Positions 1 to 10,063 of a stretch of 38,199 nucleotides of DNA are shown here, piece by piece; the stretch's first letter is position 1; each line of letters opens with the position of its first letter. A program made the translations under genes and the position numbers. This DNA comes from Discostella pseudostelligera (taxonomy: Eukaryota; Bacillariophyta; Thalassiosirophyceae; Thalassiosirales; Thalassiosiraceae). The notes beneath the pieces are model-generated. The model was not told the DNA's origin. It made no database searches and saw only the letters and a list, made by a program, of their open reading frames with translations. The stretch spans positions 1-38,199 of the forward strand of contig JALLBK010000028.1 in the NCBI GenBank assembly GCA_036940085.1, given 5' to 3'.

Positions 1-265
1 GATGATAATCAACTATGTATGTCCCGAATGAACCATATGACAACCTCTGATGTTGAATTGCTGAGCAACCATCAGGAGTTGCATCAAACAGGATGATCAT
101 ATTATGGTGCTATGTACCATTGTCAACAAGCACTCATGTCTTAAACTACTATTGGATGATGATTATGCAAACATCTATTCTCAATTGTTGCAAGATTATG
201 TTTCATTTCCACTTGTTCTTCCTTCTCCTGGTGATAAGTTAAGACACCCAAGTCATTAGTAATTT

Positions 266-449
266 AAAACACCAGGCACTCATAAATCTGAATTCGAACC
301 CTGCCCAATACCCTTATTGCTGGTCAGTACGAGGCACCTGCACCTGTAAAGCTGCATTGGAACCTTGCACAAGACCCAAATTGCTGGTTGGTGGTTGGTA
401 TGAGGCACCCATACAGCTGAATTGGTACTCCATACAACAATAATTGCTG
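266..449. repeat. Three imperfect tandem copies of a ~64 bp unit
   Basis: The anchor TTGCTGG or TTGCTG recurs at 316, 381 and 444, giving periods of 65 and 63 bp. Between anchors, related words recur in the same order: GAGGCACC, then a CTGAATT or CTGCATT word, then a run ending in ACCC or ACAAC. The copies are diverged, so this is an old minisatellite-like duplication. No function is visible. Confidence 0.6.
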
Positions 450-631
450 ATTTGTTCAAATGTATGCAGAGAAATGATTCAATGGATGGGTTCAATCCAC
501 ACAGAAGCAACAACCAAATGTCAGGGGTGAATGCAATTCAATTGCGTCGCGCAGTGAATTTAAAAGCGGATATCAAAATTCATGCGGCTACTAGTGGCTA
601 CTAGTGGTTACTAAAGGTGAGGTTTCGGCTT

Positions 632-673
632 GTCTGAATCTGAAAACTTTTCAGACTCGTCTGACGTTCAGAC
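632..673. repeat. Cluster of nested palindromes (GTCTGA/TCAGAC)
   Basis: TCTGAAAA (639-646) pairs with TTTTCAGA (648-655) around a single C. Just beyond it, GTCTGA (659-664) pairs with TCAGAC (668-673) around a 3-nt spacer. The word GTCTGA or its complement occurs four times in 42 bp. It could be a binding-site cluster or a short RNA hairpin in the 3' flank of the L7/L12 transcript. No role is assigned. Confidence 0.5.
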
Positions 674-781
674 TTTTGTTCCCATATCTCAATACCATAA
701 TCAATAGCTCGTTTCACCCCAAGTAGCAAGTTTCATCAGTGGTCATTGAGTGCCAACTCATCTCGATAAAACTGTCATACT

Positions 782-2194
782 TCAAACGATCTCAATAGTT
801 GCCCCTACGGCTTCCAACTTTTGTTTCAACTCCTCTGCCTCCTCTTTCTTAATATTTTTCTTCACTGTTGTCTGTTACAAACGGAGCACGTGCAAGAGAG
901 AATATATGTAAGTGTGTGAGTATGAGCATAGTGTCACATGATGTACGCTCGATAGTAGAAACATGCTCAATAATGTCCCTGCAACATTGTCTTTCCAAAG
1001 AGTATCGTTCAACGACCCTTTTGATCTACGAATTGGCTCTTTGGAAAATTTAAGTACGCTGACAAATTGGTGGAGATGAAGCCACACCGTCAACTTCAAT
1101 GACATGCAGGGATTATTTTTCTTCTTGCTAGGAATGAACGGACCAAGGATCGTAGGATATTTGCTCCTCGGTTAGCTGGCCTAGCGTTCTCCACCACCAC
1201 CACCTCTTCAAACTGTCTCGATGACTAGAACGCACACCAGAGCAAAGCAAAGCAAAGCAAAGCAAAGCAAAGCAAAACAAAACAATTCCCACCGTCCGAC
1301 AGGGTATGTGAAAACAAGACGAACATCCCAACAACTTACCGGCGCTCCCTCCACCAACTCCTTCGCCTCCTTCAATCCCAAAGCGGTTATGCCTCGAATT
1401 TCCTTAATGACCTTAATCTTGCTCTTTTCATCAAATCCCGTCAACTTCAAATCAAACACTGTCTTTTCCACCACTTCCTCTGCTTCGGCACCTGCCCCCG
1501 CTCCTCCCCCTCCACCGCCCCCAGCAAAATCATCATCGTCATCATCCACTAAACCAAAATGTTCCCCCACCCTATCCACTAATTCTTTCACTTCAATCAT
1601 ACTAAGTCTAACAATTTCATCAGCCAGGGCATGTAATTCCGGTGATGCCAAGACCTTACCCTCATTCTCGGGTGTTTCGAATGGTGGCAGTGGCACTACT
1701 GGCATTTCTTCCCCGGGTGCAAAGTCTTCAGGGAAGACTTTGGTGAATGCTGGATTATTATGATGGAGTGGATTTTGCCAATTGGGACATTCATCGTCGT
1801 TATTCTCCTTGTCCGTTGTTTTTGGTGTTGGTTGAGACAGAGGTGTCTCGTTGTCTAATAGAATGGTGGAGGAGTTAATAAAACAACGACGGGACGACGT
1901 TGGTGATGATACTGATGACGGCTGGCATCCTGCACAGTGGTGAATTATAGGGTTTAATAATCTCGATGAAGAGGAGGAGGGCGTGCTGTAGCTTCGTTGG
2001 ACTATTGGAGAAGCAGCATGCGACAGAAGGCAATCGGCGGCGATAGATGTGGATGCCGTAGCGACAATGGACGGCCGCACCGACACCGCAGCAGAAGCAA
2101 CATTGTAACCGTTAGCGCCAGTCCATGACAACGACGATGCAGCCCGTGTGGCTGCCACGGCCCGAGGAACCGATATGGCAATTCGATGAGACAT
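782..2194 (-). CDS. MRPL12: Mitochondrial ribosomal protein bL12 (L7/L12)
   Basis: This is the ribosomal stalk protein that recruits translation GTPases. I read two exons: 2194 down to 1340 and 871 down to 782, with a phase-0 GTAAGT..CAG intron. The product is about 314 aa. Residues ~182-215 match the N-terminal dimerisation helices ([12 protein letters not shown]), followed by an Asp/Gly/Ala-rich hinge. Residues ~243 to the end are the L7/L12 C-terminal domain ([20 protein letters not shown]), which is completed only by the second exon, ending in [17 protein letters not shown]. It is far longer than bacterial L12 (~120 aa) because of a long Ser/Ala/Arg-rich N-terminal extension, read as a mitochondrial presequence. 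In red-lineage algae the plastid rpl12 is normally plastid-encoded, so mitochondrial is the likelier assignment. The ATG at 2194 is the first in frame. Confidence 0.9.
1241..1285. repeat. Pentanucleotide microsatellite (AGCAA)n in an intron
   Basis: Seven perfect AGCAA units (1241-1275) are followed by two AACAA units. The tract lies inside the 468-nt intron (872-1339) of the L7/L12 gene, close to its 5' splice site. On the minus strand it gives a T/G/C-rich tract. Because it is intronic, length change should be tolerated, which would make it a usable strain marker. Confidence 0.85.
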
Positions 2195-2740
2195 TAGACG
2201 GTAGGTTGTAGCGGAGCGGTAGCGGGGCGGTAGCGGTAGGGTTCACCGTCATGGTTCTTGTGATATCCAACCGTATCCAACGCAGTTGCAGTGCGAGAGC
2301 AGGAGCCAGCGCTCCCGCCAAATATCTTGTGGACAAGCGAGACTGGACGGACAGACTGTGAATCGAAGGACAGACGAGGGGGTCCATTACGGTCGACGGA
2401 CAGACTGTGAACATGCCGCACCCGCTGATCGACCGCCCGATGCTGCTCCTCGCTGAATGCTGATGCGTCGAATGACGAAGAGCAAGCAACCAGCAACCAA
2501 CGGAAACGATGCAACCACAGAACAATTACTGCTTGGCGAGAGACAGAGTACGAAAGGAGACATGTGGATTGCGCTTTGATTTCAACTTCATACCCATCAC
2601 GTGTTAGATACTTCTTCTATTTACATCTATTGGTGGCGTCGTGTTGAATAAAACAAACATCAACTTCCCATCTCCCATTCTTATCGAGGGATTTGCGTCG
2701 GCGATCTCAAAAATGAATACGTCGTACGTCGACAAGCGTT
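2195..2740. promoter_or_regulatory. Intergenic region upstream of the L7/L12 gene
   Basis: This lies between the 5' end of the L7/L12 gene and the 3' end of the V-ATPase proteolipid gene. It holds GC-rich tandem words (GGTAGCGG repeats at ~2210-2240), a 15-bp direct repeat CGGACAGACTGTGAA at 2348-2362 and 2397-2411, and a CACGTG box at 2598-2603. Open frames here run through repeats and match nothing I recognise. Confidence 0.5.
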
Positions 2741-3871
2741 CTACTCTCCACATGGGTAGGAATGCTGGCTCACGATCAAGGCAACGATCAAACCACTGCA
2801 ATAATTGTTGAGAAAACAAACATAGGCAGGAGTTTGGTTGAGTGCACAAGCAATGACAATAAGAAAACGTAAACGGTCGGTGCAAACGTGAGATGACACC
2901 ACCATCAAACAATAAATACTCACTATAATGCCAGGGCTTCCGAGAAAATCAACATTATCAACATACCCACAAACAATTTATTCTCATCTCCCCCACCTCC
3001 TCCACCAGCACCATCATCCTCGGCATGATCAAACCCTCCACTCTTATCCCCCGTCGAAAACACCACAGATATATTCGAGGTACGATAGCCCACCGATCGG
3101 ACACCATAATCACCAATAATACCAATGCATCCCCCGGCAGCCAATCCACTCAATCCACAGCATAATCCAGCACACAAATGTGCCATACCAGTGTAAATCG
3201 AATAGACATTTTCACGTGTCCCCACAGTGGGGGTGGAGATGTTGCCTGCCAAAATGACGGCTACGATGAGACCGTAAATACCGATAACTCCCGCCATGAC
3301 GATGGGGATGACATTTTTCATGACTGAGCCAGGATGGCGGATACCGGTGTTTAGGAGACTGACGCCTGATTTCCATGTTCCCCACTGTCGGCGATGAGAA
3401 GGTAGAGATAATTCATTGGAGAGATACATTGTGTTTGTCGCGCATTGTTCATGTTCATAAATCCAATAGGAAGACAGAGAAAATACTAATGAGGAATGTC
3501 AATAACAAAAAATGGATCAACTGCAATCTCGACACCATCCTACAAGAGATTCATGCATCTATCGCTGCTGAATATTATTGCAACACCGTCGTCGTCGTCG
3601 TCGTCATCATTCGTCATTGTCGTCGACGAACCAAAACTCATCGTGTGGCGGCAAAAAGCACACTACTACTCACCGCCGATCCCCAATTACTGAGAACTGC
3701 CCCAGCAGCAACACCCATGTATCCGAGGCTGATTGCCCATGATGGACAGAGGCCGTAGGTTGTTTCGTCCGCCATGGTTGTCTTGTCCCTTTTTTGCAGT
3801 GTCGTCGGCTTTTGAGCCGGTGGCGGTGCCGGGTGGGGGGCGGCGGCCGGCCCTTCTATCTCATTTTCCAT
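2741..3871 (-). CDS. V-type ATPase V0 proteolipid subunit (c-type)
   Basis: This is a membrane-ring subunit of the vacuolar proton pump. Three exons were reconstructed: 3871-3674, 3384-2924 and 2795-2741, giving 237 aa with all phases consistent. The exon joins fall inside conserved motifs: GSA|WGTWKSG, and a Tyr codon split in LALY|GLIVALI. Four hydrophobic helices are visible. Helix 2 carries IPIVMAGVIGIYGLIVAV, and helix 4 carries the proton-binding Glu (~E215, in SEALALYGLIVALI). Helix 2 lacks a Glu, which favours subunit c over c''. It is longer than a typical c subunit (~155-165 aa): there is a Pro/Ala-rich N-terminal extension of about 40 residues, and a Gly/Asp-rich insertion of about 30 residues between helices 3 and 4. 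A second proteolipid gene lies at 21210. Confidence 0.9.
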
Positions 3872-3897
3872 ACTAATTCCTAAACGGAGTTTAAGGA

Positions 3898-4273
3898 CTA
3901 ATCTTTCTGACTAGAGAGAAAATTATTGAGTTTAGCACTAAATTCCATCCCTAATTCACTCCCTTCGTTTATCGAAATATCTGTGCCCTTCTCTTCCACC
4001 GCGCCATCTTCCAGACCAAAGCTCCGGAGTTGCACAATCAACGGCAACTCCATGATGTCTTTTTTTCTGACACCCACACATGTTCAACGGGGTGGTGTCA
4101 GCTGTTTTTCTTGCATTCAATGGTCATTAATTTTGCGTGGTAGTGGAATTGTCTGTGTGTGTCGCACCAGGCAGGTCTTACCTCAACTTTGAAAATGCAT
4201 CCTCTGTTTCTAAAACTAATGTAATAATTTGATATTCCAATAATTTTTCCTTTGGACCAATAGTAATTTCCAT
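3898..4273 (-). CDS. Unrecognised small spliced protein (possible 3' end of a larger gene)
   Basis: Two segments, 4273-4182 and 4066-3898, join across a GTAAGA..CAG intron to give an 86-aa acidic product that begins MEITIGPKEKLLEYQ and ends in LNNFLSSQKD. Composition and heptad-like spacing of Leu/Ile suggest helices or a coiled coil. The frame chosen is the one that stays open and protein-like across both segments; another open frame on the first segment runs into a stop after joining. The frame is open for a few codons upstream of the ATG, so earlier exons may lie in 4320-4700. The stop is only 27 bp from the start codon of the V-ATPase gene on the same strand. I do not recognise the family. 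Confidence 0.4.
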
Positions 4274-4777
4274 TAGTTCTAATTGCAACAAGTGGATTCT
4301 GCTGATTCACGACATCGAGTACGTGGTGGGTGGTGGCTTCATATCATTGAAGTTCCCTGAAGAAGGCAGGAGAGAAGGCAAGGGAGAAAAGCAAGTGCGT
4401 TGTCGCAAACCGAAACAGTGCCGCTCTTTCATCCACAGCCAAGGAACGCAGCTGTCACCACCGACACCTCTTCCCACCGAAGACATGGCAACCACTCGAT
4501 TGGTCCGATTTGGCAATGGTCGATGAATCTCTCGACTCCTAGCATCAACTGGCACTCCGCAATGGTGCACCAACAACAAACCATGGTAATGGAGGTCACT
4601 TTCCCATAGGACCGGCTCTCCTACCAGTATGACTGCATAGGCATAGAGATTACTTCCCATTTGAATCGAATGATTGAGTAGAGGGCGTTGAAGTCGATTC
4701 ATAATTCAACCATAAGGCAAGCACCGACATTCATTGGCTAGAGCTGGTTCCATCATTTTAGTTTTTCAATTTCCCAA
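4274..4777. other. Possible 5' exons of the preceding gene, unresolved
   Basis: A minus-strand frame (4702-4307) is open for 131 codons, but it resembles no family I know and no clean splice path into the downstream segment was found. The plus strand just before 4778 is the likely promoter and leader of the low-complexity gene. Nothing else was seen. Confidence 0.3.
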
Positions 4778-6196
4778 ATGTGCCACGCCCGCACGGTCCA
4801 ACCGAGGAGACTATTTTCAATTTCAAGTACTTCCGCCGCCGACACCGCCAACAACAAGAAGAACAACTGCCAGCACACAACGATGAAACTCCCTCGCTAT
4901 GGCAACAACAGTTCTCATCATCACCACCACCACCAGCCCTTCACTGCCTCGTCGTCGTCATCTTCTGCGGCCGCGGCAGGTGCCTTGCGAGGGAGAGGTG
5001 CCGACGATTTCGATGGTGCCGAGCATAGCCATGAGAAGATGATGGCGTCGATGATGAGAGCTACTACTACTGCCGCCGTCGGATCTTCATCTACAGCCGC
5101 AGCAGCTGCCAGTCAAGTAGTACGACGCTGCCAATCGGCCAACGCCGCCACCACTCGCAGTCGTCATCATCCCAACCCAAATCATGATAGCGGCGACTCC
5201 CACATTCACAAGTCGCGATCACACAATGTTCCTCTCTTCCACCGTCGTGCGAAGGTAGAAGAATTTGATGACGACGACGCACCAAGTGGTGTTCGAACTC
5301 CTGAACTTCCCATACCGGCACCCACGTCTCACCACCAAACCAATGTAGATGCGAGTGGTGCAGAACATTCAAGAGGCAATGTCGATGAAGGTGATTTAAC
5401 CAGAATGTACGACTTTGCCACATGGAACATGTATGAACGAATCGTCAGTGCTAGACGACAACGTCTTACTTCGTCCACCACATCCACTACTAGTAGTACA
5501 ACGTCATCATCGACTGTTGCTTCAAGTAATGCTCCTCACAGAGATTCCAAGCAACAGGCCCGTGAGCAAAATGGGGTTCAGCTTCGCAATACTAGCCAAT
5601 CGTCATCGTCATCATCGGCAAAGGAATTCCAATCTTCTGCCAATACTGGTTCCAAGATGCATTCCTCATCATCGTCTGCCGTAACTGTGGCTGCAGTTGC
5701 TTCTGCAGCATCTGTGGCGGCAGCAGCATCAGCCACCAAGCAGCATCCTCAACTCTACTGCAAGACATCCAGTACTACCACTACCACCACTGATTGTGAA
5801 TCATCGACACTTGCCACTGCCGATGAGACAGACAAGTCATCCACTACTTCGTCGTCTTGGTCAAGGACCGATACTCCAGGTACCTTTCCTTCCGCTGCTG
5901 CTGCCGCCATAGGAGGAGGTGGTGGTGGAAATGTGGCATTTCTAAACCCACTCCGAACCACCGGAAGCAGTAGCAGCAATGGCAGTAGCATCCATCTTAA
6001 TTGTCGCATGTCGTATCATCCGACCATGATGATGATGGAGTCCTCCGATCACAATCACCGTCAAGTAGGGTACACCAACATTGGAAGTGGTAGAATGATG
6101 GAGGGTGGTGTGTGTTTGGGAGGAGTACCAGGAGGAGGAACCTCGTCGTCAACAACTCACGAAGATGAAACTTTCATTTTTCAATTGGAAATGTAA
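4778..6196 (+). CDS. Low-complexity Ser/Ala-rich protein with a YDFATWNMYERI motif
   Basis: A single-exon frame of 472 codons. Most of it is low complexity: His runs, Ser runs, Ala/Thr blocks and a Gly run near residue 385. The one ordered-looking stretch is residues ~209-226, reading RMYDFATWNMYERIVSARR, which is aromatic and basic. From memory, similar ATW-MY-RI motifs occur in many diatom proteins of unknown function; this was not checked. The C-terminus ends EDETFIFQLEM, an acidic-aromatic tail. A second in-frame ATG at 4883 (MKLPRYGN) is an equally possible start. There is no signal peptide or membrane helix. A nuclear or regulatory disordered protein is a guess only. Confidence 0.65.
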   Translation: MCHARTVQPRRLFSISSTSAADTANNKKNNCQHTTMKLPRYGNNSSHHHHHHQPFTASSSSSSAAAAGALRGRGADDFDGAEHSHEKMMASMMRATTTAAVGSSSTAAAAASQVVRRCQSANAATTRSRHHPNPNHDSGDSHIHKSRSHNVPLFHRRAKVEEFDDDDAPSGVRTPELPIPAPTSHHQTNVDASGAEHSRGNVDEGDLTRMYDFATWNMYERIVSARRQRLTSSTTSTTSSTTSSSTVASSNAPHRDSKQQAREQNGVQLRNTSQSSSSSSAKEFQSSANTGSKMHSSSSSAVTVAAVASAASVAAAASATKQHPQLYCKTSSTTTTTTDCESSTLATADETDKSSTTSSSWSRTDTPGTFPSAAAAAIGGGGGGNVAFLNPLRTTGSSSSNGSSIHLNCRMSYHPTMMMMESSDHNHRQVGYTNIGSGRMMEGGVCLGGVPGGGTSSSTTHEDETFIFQLEM

Positions 6197-6885
6197 ATGA
6201 CGCACCACCGCTACTACCTACGGCGCTAACTTTGCCCCACCACCATCTTGGACCCAAGCACTCGAGCCATTGCTAGGATGTTGGGAGAGAGATTTTGTTT
6301 GATAGACTTTTGTCGCTATGCTAATACCCAAGCCTATCCGATTATCATCCCTTTCAGTGAGAGTATGTGAAGAAAGGAGCTATCTCTCCCACGCCTCATG
6401 GATTGATATCATGTTAAGATTCGTCCAGCCTCCTCTGCTACTACCCACCGACCTTCCCAAGAGCTAAAGAGAAGGAAGTTTTTCTCTCTCTCACTCTACA
6501 GAGAGCATATATTTTTGGAGAGAACCACCAACTCTCGATGGGCCGCTTCCTCATGTATGCTACACCTTCTGGCAAGGCCTTCATATAATTGTATACAGCT
6601 AAAGTTTTTGTTATTGTTGAACCACACACACGCGTGTGGAGAGGGCAGTAAATAACGATGCCTCGTTTCGACGTTTTGAGGTAATTATTCGTAATAACAT
6701 ATATTTTTAGACAATAAAATCTTATCTACCTAGGCAGGACATGGATGTTTAGATGATGCAATTGGTTGAGCATGTAAACCTTAGGCATTGACGACGTGTT
6801 CAAGACAGGACGGGCCACTACATGAAGTCGCGAAACAGTAACTTCCAATTCATCGTACATATACACTACTATACTTCCGATTCTC
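6197..6885. other. Convergent 3' flanks, no gene seen
   Basis: This separates the 3' end of the plus-strand low-complexity gene from the 3' end of the first secreted Cys-rich gene. It contains AT-rich tracts (around 6680-6720) and a CA/CG alternating run near 6625-6637. No open frame here resembles a protein family. Confidence 0.6.
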
Positions 6886-7458
6886 TTAGATGCCGAGTGC
6901 ACTATTCACTTGCGGTCCACATTTACTCTCCAACTGGAGACGTTTCGAGGTCGTAATCGTCTTGTTTGGGCACCACTCCTTGAGCTTCGTCGTTAGCTGA
7001 CCAGGACAGTTGTTAATGGCCACCTGACGACAATTCGCCTGGTAGGTCGATTCAGGCACCTTCGCAGCAAAGGGTGGCGGACACCCAAATGCAATCGCAA
7101 TCGATGTTGCCGCATTCGCGGCCAACAACATGCACTGGTCGGATGAATCTTCAAGGCAAATCTTTTCGTAGCGTGCGACCATATCGGCAACACCGAGTCG
7201 AGCGCATCGATTGAATTCTCGCTGTTGCCAATTACTCGCCGACACATATGTCCGATCTGCGGAGCTATCGGCGGCATCAGCCAGATCCCAAATGTCAGCA
7301 CAGTTTTGGCCGTAGGTCCGGTTCCACACGTACTTGACGATGCGTCGTCCGTCGAGGAAACCACTCTCGCAAGGACTGCCGGCGGAGGACGACCAGGTGG
7401 CGGTGGAACTTGCCAGTACAGCCAGGAGGAGGGTAACCTGAGCGAAGATTGCTCTCAT
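6886..7458 (-). CDS. Secreted ten-cysteine protein, paralogue 1
   Basis: A single-exon protein of 190 aa. Residues 1-20 form a signal peptide (MRAIFAQVTLLLAVLASSTA). The mature part has ten cysteines that align one for one with paralogue 2: in PCESGF, QNCADIW, NRCARLGV, KIC, DQC, FGC, ANCRQ, NNCPG, EWCP and SKCG. Shared words are GF-DGR--VKY-W, NRCARLGV and KVP. Even cysteine number and spacing suggest five disulfides in an extracellular or lumenal all-helical domain. It is the most diverged of the three tandem copies, lying on the same strand about 1.1 kb downstream of paralogue 2. I do not recognise a named family. A role in cell wall, defence or cell-surface biology would be guesswork. Confidence 0.8.
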   Translation of the reverse strand: MRAIFAQVTLLLAVLASSTATWSSSAGSPCESGFLDGRRIVKYVWNRTYGQNCADIWDLADAADSSADRTYVSASNWQQREFNRCARLGVADMVARYEKICLEDSSDQCMLLAANAATSIAIAFGCPPPFAAKVPESTYQANCRQVAINNCPGQLTTKLKEWCPNKTITTSKRLQLESKCGPQVNSALGI

Positions 7459-8554
7459 GGTGTGTGAGGGTTCTTATTCGGAGTTCTGGAGCAGGAGAGA
7501 CTTGTACTAGGGTTCCAATTCATCCAAGACGATGAGAACTGCATCTGAGTTTGGATTGTGAGCACGTTGGGGAACGCGTGCACAATCCAGAATTCAGAGA
7601 GATTGAACATCACAGCGCCTATCGACGATACACTATCTCCTTGGGACGCTGAGCCCGCAGACACAGGTTATTAAAAGTATCATCCGAACATTCAAATTAA
7701 CATCAGAAAGACGATGATGTGGTTTGGCGCCAGGCGTCAATCAAATAATGCACCATTGTGAAACACATGAACCATCATGGGCTATCGTACTCTGCCTGCG
7801 TCCTTTGTCGCGAAGATTGCCCGCACCCTTCAACGCAGCACCTCGTGTCGGTGCACAAAAATCCAGCGGCACCAGAAACAACCTGCGGTTCATGTTGTAC
7901 ACAACCTCACACAACAACACTCAAACACACCCACCATGGCGGGCCGCCGCCGCCCCATTGATTGCCCAATTTCCTATCAAGCTACGAGCATCAAAATACA
8001 CCCACAGATAGCCATTCACCCCTACTATCTATGGTTATCGACTGCTACCTTTTCGCCGGCTGGTTCTCCGTTGGCGGTCGTTCTACACTGCTTGCTGTAT
8101 TGACGTCGATAAGTAGTATGCAGTATGCCATCGCCATCAGCCATTGACGATGTATGGAGTAGACTGGGGAAACAGAGGGTGCAGTTGCAGCGAAAAATAA
8201 CCCGGAGAAAGAGAATTACCATTAATCAACAATAATGCTGGTCTCATGGCAGAGTGGCCATGAATCGGTGGTGGTGACATTGATATTATCATGCTAACTG
8301 CGATCGACGAGTTGGGGAAAGCGGTCTATTGTGATTATCATTCGTTTACTATTCATTACAAGCCTAGTAGTCAAGACGTTCCGATAAAGCAATCAAACCG
8401 AGAGGCAAAGCGAGAATTTCCGAAACGTACAGCAACGGATCAAGTCAGGGGAAGTCACATATCAGCCGAAACGTATGTCCTATCAAATCATTCCGTTCCC
8501 TAAAACTGCAAAACGCACACATAAAAACATCTCGACGGTTAAGTTCGTGGCCTT
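7459..8554. other. Intergenic region between secreted-protein paralogues 1 and 2
   Basis: About 1.1 kb without a credible gene. The left part is the upstream region of paralogue 1. From about 8290 to 8510 it carries the downstream flank of paralogue 2, which matches the downstream flank of the third copy at about 9770-10010 (for example GAGTTGGGGAA, CAAGACGTTCCGATA, CAACGGATCAAGTCAG). Open frames in the two copies of this flank are not conserved, so the similarity comes from duplication, not coding constraint. Confidence 0.6.
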
Positions 8555-9163
8555 CTAAGCATTCTGGATTAATCGGTCAACTTCAGCTGCGCATTTCCTC
8601 TCCAATTTCAAACGTTGGTCAGTTGTCATTTTATCATCCTTCTCAGGGCACCAATCATCAATGACCGCCCTTATATTGGCTGGACAATGGTTCACCGCCA
8701 TCGTACGACAGTTCTCCTTGTAGTCAATAGTAGTAGGCACCTTCGCCATTTCGGGTGGATCACATACATTCTGCTGCACAATTGCCTCCGCGGCCGCTTG
8801 TGCCAAGTCGAAACATTGATCGCTTGTAGTATTGAGGCATTGATCTTCGTATTTCTTCACCGCGTCTTTCACACCCAACCGAGCGCACCGGTTGTATTCC
8901 CGTTCTCGCCAGGTGCGACCACGACGATATTTCCGATTTGCAGCTCGTTGGGCATCTTCTTCCAAATTCCAAATTTCATCGCAATTCTCATCGAGGTCCC
9001 TCTCCCACTCGTACTTGACCAGACTTCGTCCGTCTTTGAAGCCGTAATAGCATGGTCCATGATTTTGGCTGCGATGCTCATGGTGCATGTTCATGTAATC
9101 ATAATGGGCGCTGGCCGTCGTCAATACCGCCAGCAGGAGTGTTGGTAGAATAATAATCTTCAT
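8555..9163 (-). CDS. Secreted ten-cysteine protein, paralogue 2
   Basis: A single-exon protein of 202 aa. The start is the ATG at 9163; the frame is open a little further upstream but only from a non-ATG codon. Residues 1-19 form a signal peptide (MKIIILPTLLLAVLTTASA). A His/Asn-rich linker follows, then the ten-cysteine domain beginning GPCYYGFKDGRSLVKYEW. The middle is strongly charged (RRGRTWREREYNRCARLGV). Ten mature cysteines align with those of paralogues 1 and 3. The C-terminus is helical and charged (LKLERKCAAEVDRL). It is predicted to be extracellular or in the secretory pathway, with a signal peptide and no other membrane span. Function is unknown. This is the intact member of the recent duplicate pair. 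Confidence 0.85.
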   Translation of the reverse strand: MKIIILPTLLLAVLTTASAHYDYMNMHHEHRSQNHGPCYYGFKDGRSLVKYEWERDLDENCDEIWNLEEDAQRAANRKYRRGRTWREREYNRCARLGVKDAVKKYEDQCLNTTSDQCFDLAQAAAEAIVQQNVCDPPEMAKVPTTIDYKENCRTMAVNHCPANIRAVIDDWCPEKDDKMTTDQRLKLERKCAAEVDRLIQNA

Positions 9164-10063
9164 ATTAGCGTTGCATGTAGTCTTCAAACTTCTCTTTCCA
9201 TGTATTGTCTGTCGATAAATTTTATGAGCACATCATGTCGAGCGTATGAAAAGCCAGTGTTTCATATCGTGATGATTGTATTCGTTGATGAAGTTGTTGT
9301 TGATGGGACGATGTCGATGTCAATATCGATGTCGATGAGAACGGTATGTGATTTTCATGTTCCTTCAAAGAATTTCGGCGCGATGCGCCATGGGAATGGA
9401 CTGTTCCCGCGAGCACGATAGAATCGACCAACATATGTGCATGAGCACTGGAAGTCGGTGCGAGGCGATGGGAACGGTCTTTCAGCACCATTGTTGTCAA
9501 GGGAAGGGGTACTGAGTAGGGGAGAGGAGAGGGTAGAGGGTTGCGGACCGGACAACAACAACAACAACTTTTGTTATTGGTGTGGGGTGTGGCCTGGGTG
9601 GATGTTGGGAAGGGGTTGTTGCTTCCACGTGTGCGTTCTCTGAGCGTAGTTTCCCGCCAACTCTCAAAACCTCCCGCCAAAATGACAGCCACGTGTTCGT
9701 TGAAGGTTAACTGGTCGAGTCGTCACCTGTCGTCACCATCCAGGGTGTTGGTAGGTGAATATGAATAATTCTGCTAACGAGTTGGGGAATGCTTTGCTCC
9801 ACAAGTGCGAACTATCAGTCTATGTGATGATCATTCGGTTATTCATTACAAGCCTACCTAGAGTAGTCAAGACGTTCCGATACAGCAATCAAACTGAGAG
9901 GCAAAGTGAGAATCTCCAAAATGTACAGCAACGGATCAAGTCAGAGGAAGTCACATTTCAGCCGAAAAGCATGTTCTATCAACCACGATTTGTTCAATCA
10001 ATCATTCCTTTCCCTAAAAATGCAAACGAGCATCTTGACTACACTCTCAATCATCGTGGCCTT
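9164..10063. promoter_or_regulatory. Upstream region of paralogue 2 and 3' flank of copy 3
   Basis: Upstream of paralogue 2 lie a short GATGTCGATGTC-type repeat near 9310 and a compact cluster: CACGTG at 9626, CCCGCC at 9653 and 9673, and CACGTG at 9690. The two CCCGCC boxes are exactly 20 bp apart. From about 9767 the sequence is the duplicated 3' flank of copy 3. Open frames in this stretch do not look like proteins. Confidence 0.55.
9626..9695. promoter_or_regulatory. CACGTG/CCCGCC cluster upstream of paralogue 2
   Basis: CACGTG (9626-9631), TTTCCCGCCAA (CCCGCC at 9653-9658), CTCCCGCCAAAA (9673-9678) and CACGTG (9690-9695) lie about 460-530 bp upstream of the paralogue 2 start. TTTCCCGCC fits the E2F/DP consensus and CACGTG is a bHLH or bZIP box. 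The same arrangement is kept in the duplicate at 11051-11136. Confidence 0.55.

Larger units (their letters stand above)
1..781. other. Intergenic stretch with no gene recognised
   Basis: This AT-rich stretch has no credible coding region; the short open frames have no family resemblance. It holds three imperfect copies of a 63-65 bp repeat (about 266-449), a short tandem repeat built on GGCTACTAGT near 590-617, and a cluster of small palindromes at 632-673. Its right end is the 3' flank of the L7/L12 gene. A gene truncated by the window edge cannot be excluded. Confidence 0.5.

Noticed and set aside
1221..1763. Open frame of 180 codons on the plus strand
   Set aside because: It is the antisense shadow of the L7/L12 exon and begins inside its intronic AGCAA microsatellite. 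The minus frame carries the real domain.
2112..2525. Two overlapping minus-strand frames upstream of L7/L12
   Set aside because: They run through repeated GGACAGAC and GGTAGCGG words, show no domain, and lie in the expected leader/promoter of L7/L12. Neither is in frame with it.
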